From contig JBGANK010000001.1 in the NCBI GenBank assembly GCA_044222395.1, forward strand, positions 62,001 through 126,000: 64,000 nucleotides of DNA, in the 5' to 3' direction. This DNA comes from JAEUMD01 sp044222395 (GTDB taxonomy: Bacteria; Pseudomonadota; Alphaproteobacteria; Rhizobiales; Hyphomicrobiaceae). Positions 36,307 to 44,941 of this stretch are shown piece after piece. Numbering within the stretch: position 1 is the stretch's first letter; each line of letters begins with the position of its first letter. Below the pieces are notes generated by a model. The model saw nothing but the letters and a program-made list of their open reading frames with translations, had not been told where the DNA came from and did no database searches. The position numbers and the translations under genes were made by a program.

Positions 36307-37221
36307 TCACGATCCCAGATGTTCGAGACGCCGCACCGCCTGGATCTCGCTTCCACTGGCGGCAATCCGCTCCACGGCTTCCGGCAGCGTCTCCAGCGTC
36401 ACCGCCATGTGATGCGCATTGGCATGCAGCAGCATCAATCCATCCACCATGATACCGACATGCCCATTCCAGAACACGAGATCACCTCGCTGCAGCCCTT
36501 CGAGATCCGCAGGCACATTGATTGCCACGCCCACTTCCGCTTGCTGCATGTCGCTGTCGCGCGGTGTTGCGATCCCCGCCGCCTCGAGCGAAACCTGCAC
36601 CAGCCCCGAGCAATCGATGCCGATCCGCGTGCGTCCGCCCCATAGGTAGGGCGTGCCGATGAAACTTTCCGCCACATCCACGAAATCGCGATGATACCTA
36701 TCAATTTCAGCGATGTGTCGCGTGCAAACGAAGCCACCTTGCGCCAGTTGGCAGAATACCTCGCCGATTTCCGCGACGGCGAACTGCGCCCCGATCGACA
36801 GGTGCATCACCGGTGGGCTCTTGATGTCGGCAAGCGGATATACAAAGGTTCCGAGCGATCTCACCTTGTGCGTCGGCGGCACGACCACTCTCGTCAACGC
36901 TGTGGCAGGCAGATAACCGACATAGCGGTCGCGCAGCGATTGCACCCACGCCCACCCCGATTGCTTGGCATAGACCTTGACGCTCTCGCCGAACAGCAAC
37001 TCGGTGTCGAATGGCGCCGCCGGATCGGGAACACGTCTGAGCGGCACGGCCGAGCGCACCAGCAGATGCTCGGTGCCGGCCACGAAGCGCATCGAGTCGA
37101 CACGGCCCTTCAGCTCCTCCGCAGCCAGATCGGGCCTGTAGGCGTGTCGGCGCGGATCGAGGATTTCACGCGCGCCGCTCTCGGCGCTTGTCTTACTCTC
37201 CGATGGCTTCCTTGCCACCAT
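36307..37221 (-). CDS. NlpC/P60 cell-wall peptidase with SH3-like domain
   Basis: A 304-residue gamma-D-glutamyl-diamino acid endopeptidase-type protein. Residues about 45-170 form one or two SH3-like domains; the catalytic domain follows with Cys204 in GIDCSGLVQ, His254 in NGHVGIMVD and His266 in LHANAHH, the expected Cys-His-His triad. No signal peptide, so it may act on imported muropeptides (recycling) in the cytoplasm. It starts 3 bases after the leucyl aminopeptidase stop; joint peptide turnover is plausible. Confidence 0.9.
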   Translation of the reverse strand: MVARKPSESKTSAESGAREILDPRRHAYRPDLAAEELKGRVDSMRFVAGTEHLLVRSAVPLRRVPDPAAPFDTELLFGESVKVYAKQSGWAWVQSLRDRYVGYLPATALTRVVVPPTHKVRSLGTFVYPLADIKSPPVMHLSIGAQFAVAEIGEVFCQLAQGGFVCTRHIAEIDRYHRDFVDVAESFIGTPYLWGGRTRIGIDCSGLVQVSLEAAGIATPRDSDMQQAEVGVAINVPADLEGLQRGDLVFWNGHVGIMVDGLMLLHANAHHMAVTLETLPEAVERIAASGSEIQAVRRLEHLGS

Positions 37222-37224
37222 GCG

Positions 37225-38691
37225 TCAGGCTCCATACCAGCTACTGAGAACTCGGAAAACCGCCCGCGCCGACTGCGGCTCGCCACCCTTGGGTCCGAGC
37301 GGTCTCGCAGATCCGGACCAGCCATATAGATCGATATGCGCAAAATGGGCGGCGCGTTTGACGAAGCGGTTGAGAAACAACGCGGCCGTGATCGCGCCGG
37401 CGAACGGCCCATCCGAGACATTGTTGAGATCGGCAACTTCGCTGTCGAGATTGCGATCATATCCTGGCCACAGTGGCAGCCGCCACACCGGATCGCCGAC
37501 CGCGAGCCCCGCCACGGCGATCTCCGAGGCAAGCGCATCATCGGTGGTGAAGAGCCCTGGCAAATCGACGCCGAGCGCGACGCGACACGCCCCGGTCAGC
37601 GTCGCGAGACAAAGCAGTACCTCTGGCTCCTCTTCGTCGGCCAGCGACAGGGCGTCGGCAAGCACCAGCCGCCCCTCCGCATCCGTGTTGCCGACCTCCA
37701 CCGTCAGGCCCGCACGGCTCTTGAGGACGTCGCTCGGCCGGAACGCATCGCCCCCGATCGAATTTTCCGCCGCAGGAATGAGAATCCTGAGCCGCACGTC
37801 GAGCCCATGCGCCATGATCATCTGGCCGAGCGCCAGCGCCGTCGCCGCGCCGCCCATGTCCTTCTTCATCAGCACCATGTTGCTCGGCGGCTTGATGTCG
37901 AGACCTCCGGTATCAAAGCAGATGCCCTTGCCGACTAGCGTCACGCGGGGCGCGTCCGCGCGCCCTCCTGGCTTCGACCACATGATGTCGATGAGTCGCG
38001 GTGCACGCCTGCTGGCGCGGCCGACGGCGTGGATCATCGGCAGATTGGCACCGAGCAGGTCATCGCCGACGATCGCAGTCACCGCCGCACCGAACCGGTC
38101 GGCGAGTGCACGCGCCGCCAGCTCCAACTCGGCCGGGCCTAGATCGGACGCCGGCGTGTTGATGAGATCGCGCGCAAACCACACCGCATCGACGATATCG
38201 AGCACGGACTGGCGGTTAGCCTGCGCTGGCATGACGAGGCGCGCCGCACCGGCATTTGGATCGGCCGCGCTGGTCTTGTAGCGTCGAAAGCGATAGGCGC
38301 CGAGCCCCCACGCGATTGCCGCCAGCGTCGCATCGATACCACCATCGGCAAGCGCATAGGTGCCTTGTGGCAGTGAGCTAGCGAGCTGTCCGACGAGCAG
38401 CTCCGACGGTCCGCACGGCAGACCACAGTTGCCGTTGCCGATGCCGAGCACCACACTGCTGATGCCGCCATCGGCATCCGGCACCAGGGCTTGCTTCCGC
38501 GCGACACCCGCCGCGAAACCGTTGGCATCCAGCCAGCGCCGCTGCGCAACGGTCAGGCCCGAAACCGTCGCGTGCCCCTTGTCGGCTCCGATCAAATGAA
38601 TGCCCCGAGCGCCCTTGTCGTCTTCGCGCGCAAAAACGTCCGCGACCTGCACACGACCCTGCCCCGCCCCTGCCTGCAGCATGCCTTCCAT
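37225..38691 (-). CDS. M17-family leucyl aminopeptidase
   Basis: A 488-residue di-metal exopeptidase. The M17 signature NTDAEGRL is present, as are VGKGICFDTGGLDIKP (metal and catalytic Lys region), MKKDMGGAA and PAAENSIGGDAFRP. An N-terminal non-catalytic domain covers about the first 170 residues. ATG at 38691 (MEGMLQAGAGQ) was chosen; the frame stays open upstream but without protein-like character. It is followed with almost no gap by the NlpC/P60 gene, a pairing seen in related bacteria. Confidence 0.9.
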   Translation of the reverse strand: MEGMLQAGAGQGRVQVADVFAREDDKGARGIHLIGADKGHATVSGLTVAQRRWLDANGFAAGVARKQALVPDADGGISSVVLGIGNGNCGLPCGPSELLVGQLASSLPQGTYALADGGIDATLAAIAWGLGAYRFRRYKTSAADPNAGAARLVMPAQANRQSVLDIVDAVWFARDLINTPASDLGPAELELAARALADRFGAAVTAIVGDDLLGANLPMIHAVGRASRRAPRLIDIMWSKPGGRADAPRVTLVGKGICFDTGGLDIKPPSNMVLMKKDMGGAATALALGQMIMAHGLDVRLRILIPAAENSIGGDAFRPSDVLKSRAGLTVEVGNTDAEGRLVLADALSLADEEEPEVLLCLATLTGACRVALGVDLPGLFTTDDALASEIAVAGLAVGDPVWRLPLWPGYDRNLDSEVADLNNVSDGPFAGAITAALFLNRFVKRAAHFAHIDLYGWSGSARPLGPKGGEPQSARAVFRVLSSWYGA

Positions 38692-38906
38692 CCCTATCGT
38701 GCCAACTCGTAGTCCTGCACTGCTTAGCACCTGCACCAGAGCCGTGCACCGTGTTGGCAGCGGTCGGCCGAACCGCAATTCCTGCCGAGTTGCATCAACA
38801 TGGTCATTTTCAGAGCTTAAACCTTTATTGACCCCTGTCCCAGAAACTGACGGCCACTCAACTCGCGATTCGCAGCAAGCGAACGCCACCAAATGGAAAG
38901 TGGTCC

Positions 38907-39857
38907 ATGCCGATGAGCGCCGCCATTCCGTCGAAGTTGCCGATGATCCGAGCTCTTGCAATGGGCGCACTGTGCGCCGCGACTCTTAGCCTCGGCGGCT
39001 GTGCCGACGCAGGCTCGGACCTCTCCGCCCAACTCCTGGGCGACGAACCCGCAAGACCTTCCGACCAGGCCATCGCCGAGGTTCCGCAGAACGATCTTCA
39101 GAAGGCCACCGCCTATTGGGGCGAGAAGTTCTCCAAGTCCCCCAACACGCTGGAGTATGCGCTGAACTACGCACGCAACCTGAAAGCTATGGACCGCAAA
39201 CGCGAAGCCCTCGCCGCGCTCCAGCACGCCTCGACCTACCATGCCCAGAACCGGGAGCTGGCCAGCGAGTATGGCCGCCTCGCCCTCGAGCTGGACCAGG
39301 TCCAGACCGCCAAGTCCGTCCTCGCCTTCGCCGATGACCCGACCAAGCCCGATTGGCGCGTCGTCTCAGCGCGCGGCACCGTTCTCGCCAAGGAAGGTAA
39401 CCACAAGGATGCCATCCCGATGTTCCAGCGCGCGCTGACGCTGTCGAACGGCAACGTGTCTGTCTTGAACAACCTGGCAATGGCCTACGCACTCGATGGT
39501 CAGCCCGCCGAAAGCGAACGCCTGTTGCGCGACGCGGCGGCCAAGGGCCAGTCTGAAAAGGTCCAGAAGAATCTGGCGCTCGTACTCAGCTTGCAGGGCA
39601 AGTACGACGAGGCCAAGGCTGTCGGCACCAACGTCATGTCGCCTTCTACCGCGGCCTCCGATACGTCGCTTGTCCGCCAGATGGTGCAGCTCGATCCCAA
39701 GCCCTACCAGCCGGCCCAGTCATCGCCCCCCGTCGCCGTTGCCTCTGCGAAGACGAAGCCGACCGCGACCGTCGCCGCCCTGCGCCCGACCTCACAGCCC
39801 ACGCCGGCATCCGGATCTTGGGCGGCACAGGTCGCCGTCGCGCAGAAGGCCAACTGA
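38907..39857 (+). CDS. TPR-containing lipoprotein (TadD-like)
   Basis: A 316-residue exported lipoprotein with a lipobox-like LSLGGC (Cys at about 32). Residues about 65-235 carry tandem tetratricopeptide repeats (NTLEYALNYARNLKAM, KDAIPMFQRALTLSNGN, VLNNLAMAYALDGQPAE). The C-terminus is Pro/Ser/Ala-rich. TadD proteins assist assembly of Flp pili, but no other tad genes are present in the window, so the name is only by resemblance. Confidence 0.8.
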   Translation: MPMSAAIPSKLPMIRALAMGALCAATLSLGGCADAGSDLSAQLLGDEPARPSDQAIAEVPQNDLQKATAYWGEKFSKSPNTLEYALNYARNLKAMDRKREALAALQHASTYHAQNRELASEYGRLALELDQVQTAKSVLAFADDPTKPDWRVVSARGTVLAKEGNHKDAIPMFQRALTLSNGNVSVLNNLAMAYALDGQPAESERLLRDAAAKGQSEKVQKNLALVLSLQGKYDEAKAVGTNVMSPSTAASDTSLVRQMVQLDPKPYQPAQSSPPVAVASAKTKPTATVAALRPTSQPTPASGSWAAQVAVAQKAN

Positions 39858-39979
39858 CGCTTTCGACGCAAAGGCCCTCCCGCTGAAACCTGCCGCATTG
39901 CGGTTTGCCTCCTGCTGATGGCGTCGTACCCGGCGGCAGCAACCGCGTAAGAATCTCGGCATTCCCGAAATTCATGCCT

Positions 39980-40651
39980 TCAGGGCTGCGCGTCGCCGCC
40001 CTCGGCTTCCGACAGGATCGCATCGAAGTCGATCTTGGAGACCTCGATCACCGCCTGCGTTCGCGATGCCACGCTGAGCTTGCGCAGGATTTCCGAGACG
40101 TGCGCCTTGACCGTCGTCTCGCCGACGGAGAGCTCGTAGGCGATCTGCTTGTTGAGCATGCCCTGCCGCAGCATCTTCAACACCCGCAACTGCTGTGGCG
40201 TCAGCGATCCAAGCCGCTGCGCCAGGTCTGATGCCGTCGTCGCCGCTTGCGGCGGCTGATAGCTCGCCGGCAGGTAGATATTGCCGTTCATGACTTCTTC
40301 GATCGCCGCCGCCAGTTCCGCGCGCCTCACCGATTTCGAGATGAACCCTGAAGCTCCATATCGAATCGCCTCGTGAATGATCCGCGGATCCTCCAGCGCC
40401 GAGCAGATCACCACTGGCAGCTTTGGGTACATGGTCCTGAGCTCGAGCAGCCCCTCGAACCCAGCCGTCCCTGGCATCGACAGGTCGAGCAGAACCAGAT
40501 CGAAGGAGCCTGCTTTGGTCAGCGCATGTCGCGCGTCCGCCAGTGAACTCGCCTCCGTGATCGTCGCACTGGGGAAAGCCGAGTTCAGCGACAATCGCAA
40601 CGCTTCCAGAAACAACGGGTGATCGTCAACGACGAGGAAACTGGCCGACAC
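39980..40651 (-). CDS. NarL/FixJ-type response regulator next to xoxF
   Basis: A 223-residue two-component regulator. Receiver domain: acidic pocket VVDDHP at 7-12, phosphoacceptor Asp56 in LLDLSMPG, and the conserved Lys in FISKSVRR. LuxR-type HTH at about 155-215: LTPQQLRVLKMLRQGMLNKQIAYELSVGETTVKAHVSEILRKL. GTG at 40651 is taken as start since GGGAGG lies 8 bases upstream and the domain then begins at once. No histidine kinase is adjacent. Position downstream of xoxF, as for MxaB/MoxX/ExaE-type regulators of quinoprotein dehydrogenases, suggests control of methanol oxidation; this is inference. Confidence 0.88.
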   Translation of the reverse strand: MSASFLVVDDHPLFLEALRLSLNSAFPSATITEASSLADARHALTKAGSFDLVLLDLSMPGTAGFEGLLELRTMYPKLPVVICSALEDPRIIHEAIRYGASGFISKSVRRAELAAAIEEVMNGNIYLPASYQPPQAATTASDLAQRLGSLTPQQLRVLKMLRQGMLNKQIAYELSVGETTVKAHVSEILRKLSVASRTQAVIEVSKIDFDAILSEAEGGDAQP

Positions 40652-40780
40652 CGCGTTCGCCTCCCAGACGATAAAGTGGTCCTGATCACCCACTTCCATT
40701 GTTTCCTCACACTTTTCCAAACCTCGGTCGCACTGGCAAGGGCGCGGTTACGGCTATATCCAATTGGACATTGCTTGCCA

Positions 40781-40813
40781 CAAAAAAGGGGCGAGCGGAC
40801 TGACCCGCTCGCC
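40781..40813 (-). terminator. Rho-independent terminator of xoxF
   Basis: Read on the minus strand, a GC-rich hairpin (GGGCGAGCGG ... CCGCTCGCCC) is followed by CTTTTTT, 40 bases after the xoxF stop. It should end the xoxF transcript before the response regulator gene. Confidence 0.9.
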
Positions 40814-40852
40814 CTGCACCCGCGTGAGCAGCCCCCGCTTGGCGCCCGCTGG

Positions 40853-42619
40853 TCAGTTCTTCTGCGCGGTCTGCTTGGCCATCTTGAACGTCCAGACCAT
40901 GCCGCCTTGGTTCAGGTTGGCGACGGTCTTGGCAACCTCACCACCCCACAGCGGTACCGCGCCGCCCCAGCCCGATACGACCGAGACGTACTGCTCGCCA
41001 TTCTCTTCCCAGGTGATGGGAGAGCCGACGATGCCCGAGCCGGTATTGAATGCCCACAACTCCTTGCCGGACGCCGCGTCCATGGCCTTGAGGTCACCCT
41101 CAGGCGTGCCGAAGAACACCAACCCGCCGGCCGTCGTCAGAACGCCACCCCAGAGCGGCGCCTTGTTCTTGTACTCCCACTTCACTTCGCCCGTGGCAGG
41201 ATCCATCGCCTTGAGCGAGCCGATGTAATCGTCGAACACCGGCTTGATGGTGAAGCCTGCGCCGAGGTAGGCAGCGCCCTTCTTGTAGGTCACCGGCTCG
41301 TTCCACAGGTCCATGCCCCACTCGTTGGAGGGGATGTAGAACAGCTTGGTGTCCTTCGAGTAGGCAATCGGCATCCAGTTCTTGCCGCCGAGGAAGCTCG
41401 GCACTGCAAAGATCGAGCTGCCCTTCTTGCCATCCTGCGACTTAGTCGGATCGCCGGGGCGGTTCTCGGGGATGTAGATCGGGCGGCCATCCTTATCGAG
41501 GCCCTTGGCCCACGAGATCTTCTTCACGAACGGATAGCCGCCGATGAACTTGCCGTTCTCGCGATTGAGAACGTAGAAGAACCCGTTGCGATCCGCTGTT
41601 GCCGCTGCCTTGGTGCCGTTGAGATCGAACGACACCACCTCGTTGACGCCGTCGAAATCCCAGCCGTCGTTGGGAGTCGTCTGGAAGTGCCACTTGATCT
41701 CACCCGTCTCCGGATCGAGCGCCAGGCGCGAGCACGAATACAGGTTGTCGCCCGGGCGCATGTGGCTGTTCCACGGCGCCGGGTTGCCGGTACCCATGAA
41801 GATCAGCTTGGTCTCCGGATCGTAGGTGCCGCCGAGCCACGTCGCGCCACCGCCCGTTTGCCACAGGTCGCCCGGCCAGGTCGCCCCCTTCTTGCCGGTC
41901 ATGGTCGATTCCTTGCCATTGAGCGTGCCCATATGGCCCTCGATGGTCGGGCGCGACCAGACAACCTCGCCGTCCGACACCTTGCGCGCCTCGACGCGGC
42001 CGACGACGCCGAACTCGCCGCCAGAAACGCCGGTCACGACGATCGCACCGAAGGCCTTCGACGGCACCACCAGCGGCGCGGCGGTATAGGAGTATCCGTC
42101 CTTGAACTCGTCGATCTTTTTCGACCAGACGGCCTTACCGGTCTTGGCATCGAGCGCCACCAGCTTGGCGTCGAGCGTGCCGAAGATGAACTTGTCATCG
42201 ATCAGCGCACCACCGCGATTGATCACGTCGCAGCACGGCAAGATTCCTTCAGGCAGGCGGGCATCGTATTGCCAGATCTCACGTCCGGTCTTGGTATCAA
42301 TCGCCCAGGCGCGGCTGTAGGAGCCGGTGATGTACATCACGCCGTCTTTGACCAGAGGCTGCGTCTCCTGGCCGCGCATCTTCTCGCCGCCGAGCGACAT
42401 CGCCCACGCCGGCACGAGGCCACCGATGTTGTCCTTGTTGATCTTGGCGAGCGAGCTGTATCGCTGGCCCTGCGGCCCAAGACCGTTGGAGACGACGTCA
42501 GCCGTGGTCTCGGCGTCCTTGACGATGTCGTCGATCGAAACGTCGGCCAGCGACGGCTGTGCGCTAGCAACCGACAGTGCCACCGCGCTGGCGGTAGCAA
42601 GCCATTTCCAGGTTTTCAT
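40853..42619 (-). CDS. xoxF: Lanthanide-dependent methanol dehydrogenase XoxF
   Basis: A periplasmic PQQ quinoprotein that oxidises methanol. The 588-residue precursor has a signal peptide (cleavage near PSLA-DVS), the eight-bladed propeller with repeated LxALDxxTGxxxW motifs, the adjacent cysteine pair Cys129-Cys130 (LPCCDV) and metal ligands around Glu202 and Asn279. The catalytic Asp321 is followed two residues later by Asp323 (WDFDG), the extra Asp that marks lanthanide-type XoxF as opposed to calcium MxaF. It has its own terminator and a 311-base upstream region. The partner genes lie upstream on the same strand in a separate unit. Confidence 0.96.
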   Translation of the reverse strand: MKTWKWLATASAVALSVASAQPSLADVSIDDIVKDAETTADVVSNGLGPQGQRYSSLAKINKDNIGGLVPAWAMSLGGEKMRGQETQPLVKDGVMYITGSYSRAWAIDTKTGREIWQYDARLPEGILPCCDVINRGGALIDDKFIFGTLDAKLVALDAKTGKAVWSKKIDEFKDGYSYTAAPLVVPSKAFGAIVVTGVSGGEFGVVGRVEARKVSDGEVVWSRPTIEGHMGTLNGKESTMTGKKGATWPGDLWQTGGGATWLGGTYDPETKLIFMGTGNPAPWNSHMRPGDNLYSCSRLALDPETGEIKWHFQTTPNDGWDFDGVNEVVSFDLNGTKAAATADRNGFFYVLNRENGKFIGGYPFVKKISWAKGLDKDGRPIYIPENRPGDPTKSQDGKKGSSIFAVPSFLGGKNWMPIAYSKDTKLFYIPSNEWGMDLWNEPVTYKKGAAYLGAGFTIKPVFDDYIGSLKAMDPATGEVKWEYKNKAPLWGGVLTTAGGLVFFGTPEGDLKAMDAASGKELWAFNTGSGIVGSPITWEENGEQYVSVVSGWGGAVPLWGGEVAKTVANLNQGGMVWTFKMAKQTAQKN

Positions 42620-42729
42620 TGGGCGTTCCTCTTGATTGGTTTCCTGGCTGCTTCCCCTTTGGCGGGCTCTCAGCGGCTCAATGGAAGTCTTGCCGGGTGC
42701 GACGTTATCGCAGGGGTCCCAATGCTCTT

Positions 42730-42747
42730 ATTGCCAAATAGTACATA
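42730..42747. promoter_or_regulatory. Shared motif, site A (upstream of xoxF)
   Basis: ATTGCCAAATAGTACATA, 111-128 bases before the xoxF ATG. Identical at 17 of 18 positions to the site upstream of the cytochrome gene (46389-46406). In the orientation of both genes it reads TATGTACTATTTGGCAAT. Probably a regulator site. Confidence 0.65.
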
Positions 42748-42930
42748 CTGACGCAGGCAGCATTCGAGTTGCCGAATGCGCATCGCTCGCCGGTGCACTC
42801 TGCTGCATTGCAATCACCACGCGCAGCCGTACCCACGAAGTGCGTTTACGATGACCCGCACTCACCAAGCGAAGGTGCCCGAAGCCCATGCCCCAACGGT
42901 CCAGGTGCTCATACGAGATAATCGTCGGAC

Positions 42931-43983
42931 TTACGTCCGCTTATCGACTCGCGGCCATTCGCCGGCTTCCAGCTTCGGATAAAAATGCATGATCGAGCGC
43001 TCGAACTCGTAGCGAACGAGCGCCATCTTCTGCGTCCACTCCGGCAGGGTGACGGCCATCGCCTCGTTCATCGACAAGCCGCGCTCGAAGGCACCGCGTA
43101 TCGCCTCTTCCAGGACGTTGAGCCATTCGTGCGTCTGTTGCACACCGCGCATCCCGGTTTCGACGGGCCCATGCCCTGGAATCAACTGGCGGCAATCCAT
43201 CCCGCCAATCGCATCGAGACTTGAGCGCCACTTGTTGAGGTCCGCATGTGGTGTCGTCGGCGCGCGATCGAGAAACACGAGGTCGCCGGCCACCACAATG
43301 CCCGAACTCGTTTCACCCACGATGAGATCGCACGCCGTATGCCCGGCCAGCACGCTGAGCTGAAACCGCCGCCCGCCGATCTCCTCGACCCCGTCACCGA
43401 GTGCCTTGCCCGGCACCTTCAGTTCAGTCCCCCGCATCCAGTCGCCGGCGGCATGATACATGGCGGACGCGAAATCCTCGCCCAGCGCCGTCAATCCGTC
43501 GATCACGCCCTGCGGTGCACGCAGCACGTCGCCGCCGAACGCCTGGTTGCCGAACACATGGTCGGGATGGAAATGCGTGAGATAGGCCCGAACAACGGGC
43601 TTGCCAGTGAGCTCGCGCACACATTGCTCCAACGCCGCGCCATAGCGCTTCGACGGACCCGTATCGACGATCACCGCGCCATCGCGCGTATCGAAGATGG
43701 TCACGTTGGCAATCGCCCCGCCGTTGTTGCGATCAATCGCCTCCTGCGCGCCATAGAGCACCCACACGCCATCGGCGATCGACACCGGCTTCAGCGTATA
43801 TGCGAGGGGCGCCGCAAGCGCCTCATTGAAGGCTCCCGCGATCATCGGCAAAGCCGCAATCCCGGCAAGCCGCTGCAGCGCCGCCCGCCGCGACACGCCA
43901 GCTTCGGTCGCGGCGTCCTGCCGAATTGCGCATCCGCCCTTAGCCGGCAACCCATCTGAGGATTTCTGAACCATTCGCCTCAT
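42931..43983 (-). CDS. Quinoprotein relay system zinc metallohydrolase (MBL fold)
   Basis: A 350-residue exported metallo-beta-lactamase-fold protein of the group found with PQQ dehydrogenases (SoxH-like). A twin-arginine-like signal (RRAALQRLAGIAALPMIAGAF) is present. The zinc motif is THFHPDHVFG (HxHxDH), with further ligands in LAGHTACD, AGDLVFLD and PGHGPVE. ATG at 43983 overlaps the upstream stop as ATGA. It presumably works on the SoxYZ-like carrier encoded just upstream; the reaction is unknown. Confidence 0.88.
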   Translation of the reverse strand: MRRMVQKSSDGLPAKGGCAIRQDAATEAGVSRRAALQRLAGIAALPMIAGAFNEALAAPLAYTLKPVSIADGVWVLYGAQEAIDRNNGGAIANVTIFDTRDGAVIVDTGPSKRYGAALEQCVRELTGKPVVRAYLTHFHPDHVFGNQAFGGDVLRAPQGVIDGLTALGEDFASAMYHAAGDWMRGTELKVPGKALGDGVEEIGGRRFQLSVLAGHTACDLIVGETSSGIVVAGDLVFLDRAPTTPHADLNKWRSSLDAIGGMDCRQLIPGHGPVETGMRGVQQTHEWLNVLEEAIRGAFERGLSMNEAMAVTLPEWTQKMALVRYEFERSIMHFYPKLEAGEWPRVDKRT

Positions 43984-44831
43984 CGCCCGGCGGACGCGCT
44001 GCCTGGCGCAATCGCACTCTGACGCCACGGCGCCGGAATCGCCGAGCGGTAGACCTCGCCCTGGTTGTCGCGCCCCAGAATCGTCAAAGCGGAATCGGAC
44101 TGCGGCAGACGCACGAGCATCGTCAACGTCGGATCCTCGCTCATCGGCTCGCGGATCTCCAGCGTGGCGAGTTGCTCGCCGGCTTCGGAGCGCAAGTCGA
44201 GTTGCTCGATGAAATAAGCCGGCGTGTTGTCGCGCGCGAGGCCCGTGTCCATCGGATGTCGGACACGGAAGCGCACCCGCACCTTGCCGTCAACCTCGCG
44301 ATAGAGCTTGCCCTGCGCATGACCGACGGTCTCGGTCCAGTCAGCATCCTTGCGCGCCATCGCCGGCGCCGAGCAGCCTCCGCCCGCAGCATCGAGAAAC
44401 ACGCCGCCGACGTGCCACACGCCGTCGCTGGTCAATGCTGCCGCACGCACCGGTGTGCCCTGCTCGACCTTCATTCGGAATCCGATGAACGCATCGGCTT
44501 TCGCCACACCTAACGTCAGCACGTGCTGGATCGGATTGAGGTCGGCGAATACGACGAGCTTCTTCACGCCATCGAGCGCCCTCGCATCGGCCGTTACCGG
44601 CACCTGCGCCTGGTTTTCGACGATCTGCGGCACGAGGACCTTTACTCGCTCGTCGAACACGACCTGAGCCTCGCCGAAGAATTGCGCCTTCATTTCCGTC
44701 CACATGACGGAATTGAGCGGATCGTCCGCGGCCGCAGCGAATGCCTGCGACGCGAACCCCAAAGCAAAAGCAAAGACCACAAGCACCGGCCGAAGGGTAT
44801 GGACAGCAATTCTCCGCCACGGCGTTGACAT
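43980..44831 (-). CDS. Quinoprotein-associated SoxYZ-like carrier protein
   Basis: A 283-residue exported fusion resembling SoxY followed by SoxZ. The signal peptide is LVVFAFALGFASQAFA. The N-terminal half ends its carrier region with DAAGGGCSAPA, where the Cys corresponds to the SoxY swinging-arm cysteine region; the C-terminal half is SoxZ-like (VRFRVRHPMDTGLARD, YFIEQLDL). Such fused carriers accompany PQQ alcohol dehydrogenases. ATG at 44831 chosen ahead of the signal; 110 bases from the xoxJ-like stop. Confidence 0.87.
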   Translation of the reverse strand: MSTPWRRIAVHTLRPVLVVFAFALGFASQAFAAAADDPLNSVMWTEMKAQFFGEAQVVFDERVKVLVPQIVENQAQVPVTADARALDGVKKLVVFADLNPIQHVLTLGVAKADAFIGFRMKVEQGTPVRAAALTSDGVWHVGGVFLDAAGGGCSAPAMARKDADWTETVGHAQGKLYREVDGKVRVRFRVRHPMDTGLARDNTPAYFIEQLDLRSEAGEQLATLEIREPMSEDPTLTMLVRLPQSDSALTILGRDNQGEVYRSAIPAPWRQSAIAPGSASAGR

Positions 44832-44941
44832 CGCCACCACCGAGACGGACCTCAGATTGTCCCTGCTTTGCTTGGCCATAGCCATTCGCGCCACCATCCG
44901 CGTTTCTGGCAGTATATCACACCGTCGCCAGGACTGCCCAA

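Noticed and set aside
38907..39857. Part of a Tad pilus locus
   Set aside because: Only a TPR lipoprotein of TadD-like build is present; no other tad genes lie nearby.
40853..42619. Calcium-dependent MxaF
   Set aside because: Asp323 two residues after the catalytic Asp and absence of mxaI and mxaJ-type order favour XoxF.
40619..42751. A 710-codon open frame on the plus strand opposite xoxF
   Set aside because: It is the complement of a clear XoxF gene, has no motif, signal or plausible start, and such long antisense frames are common in high-GC genes.
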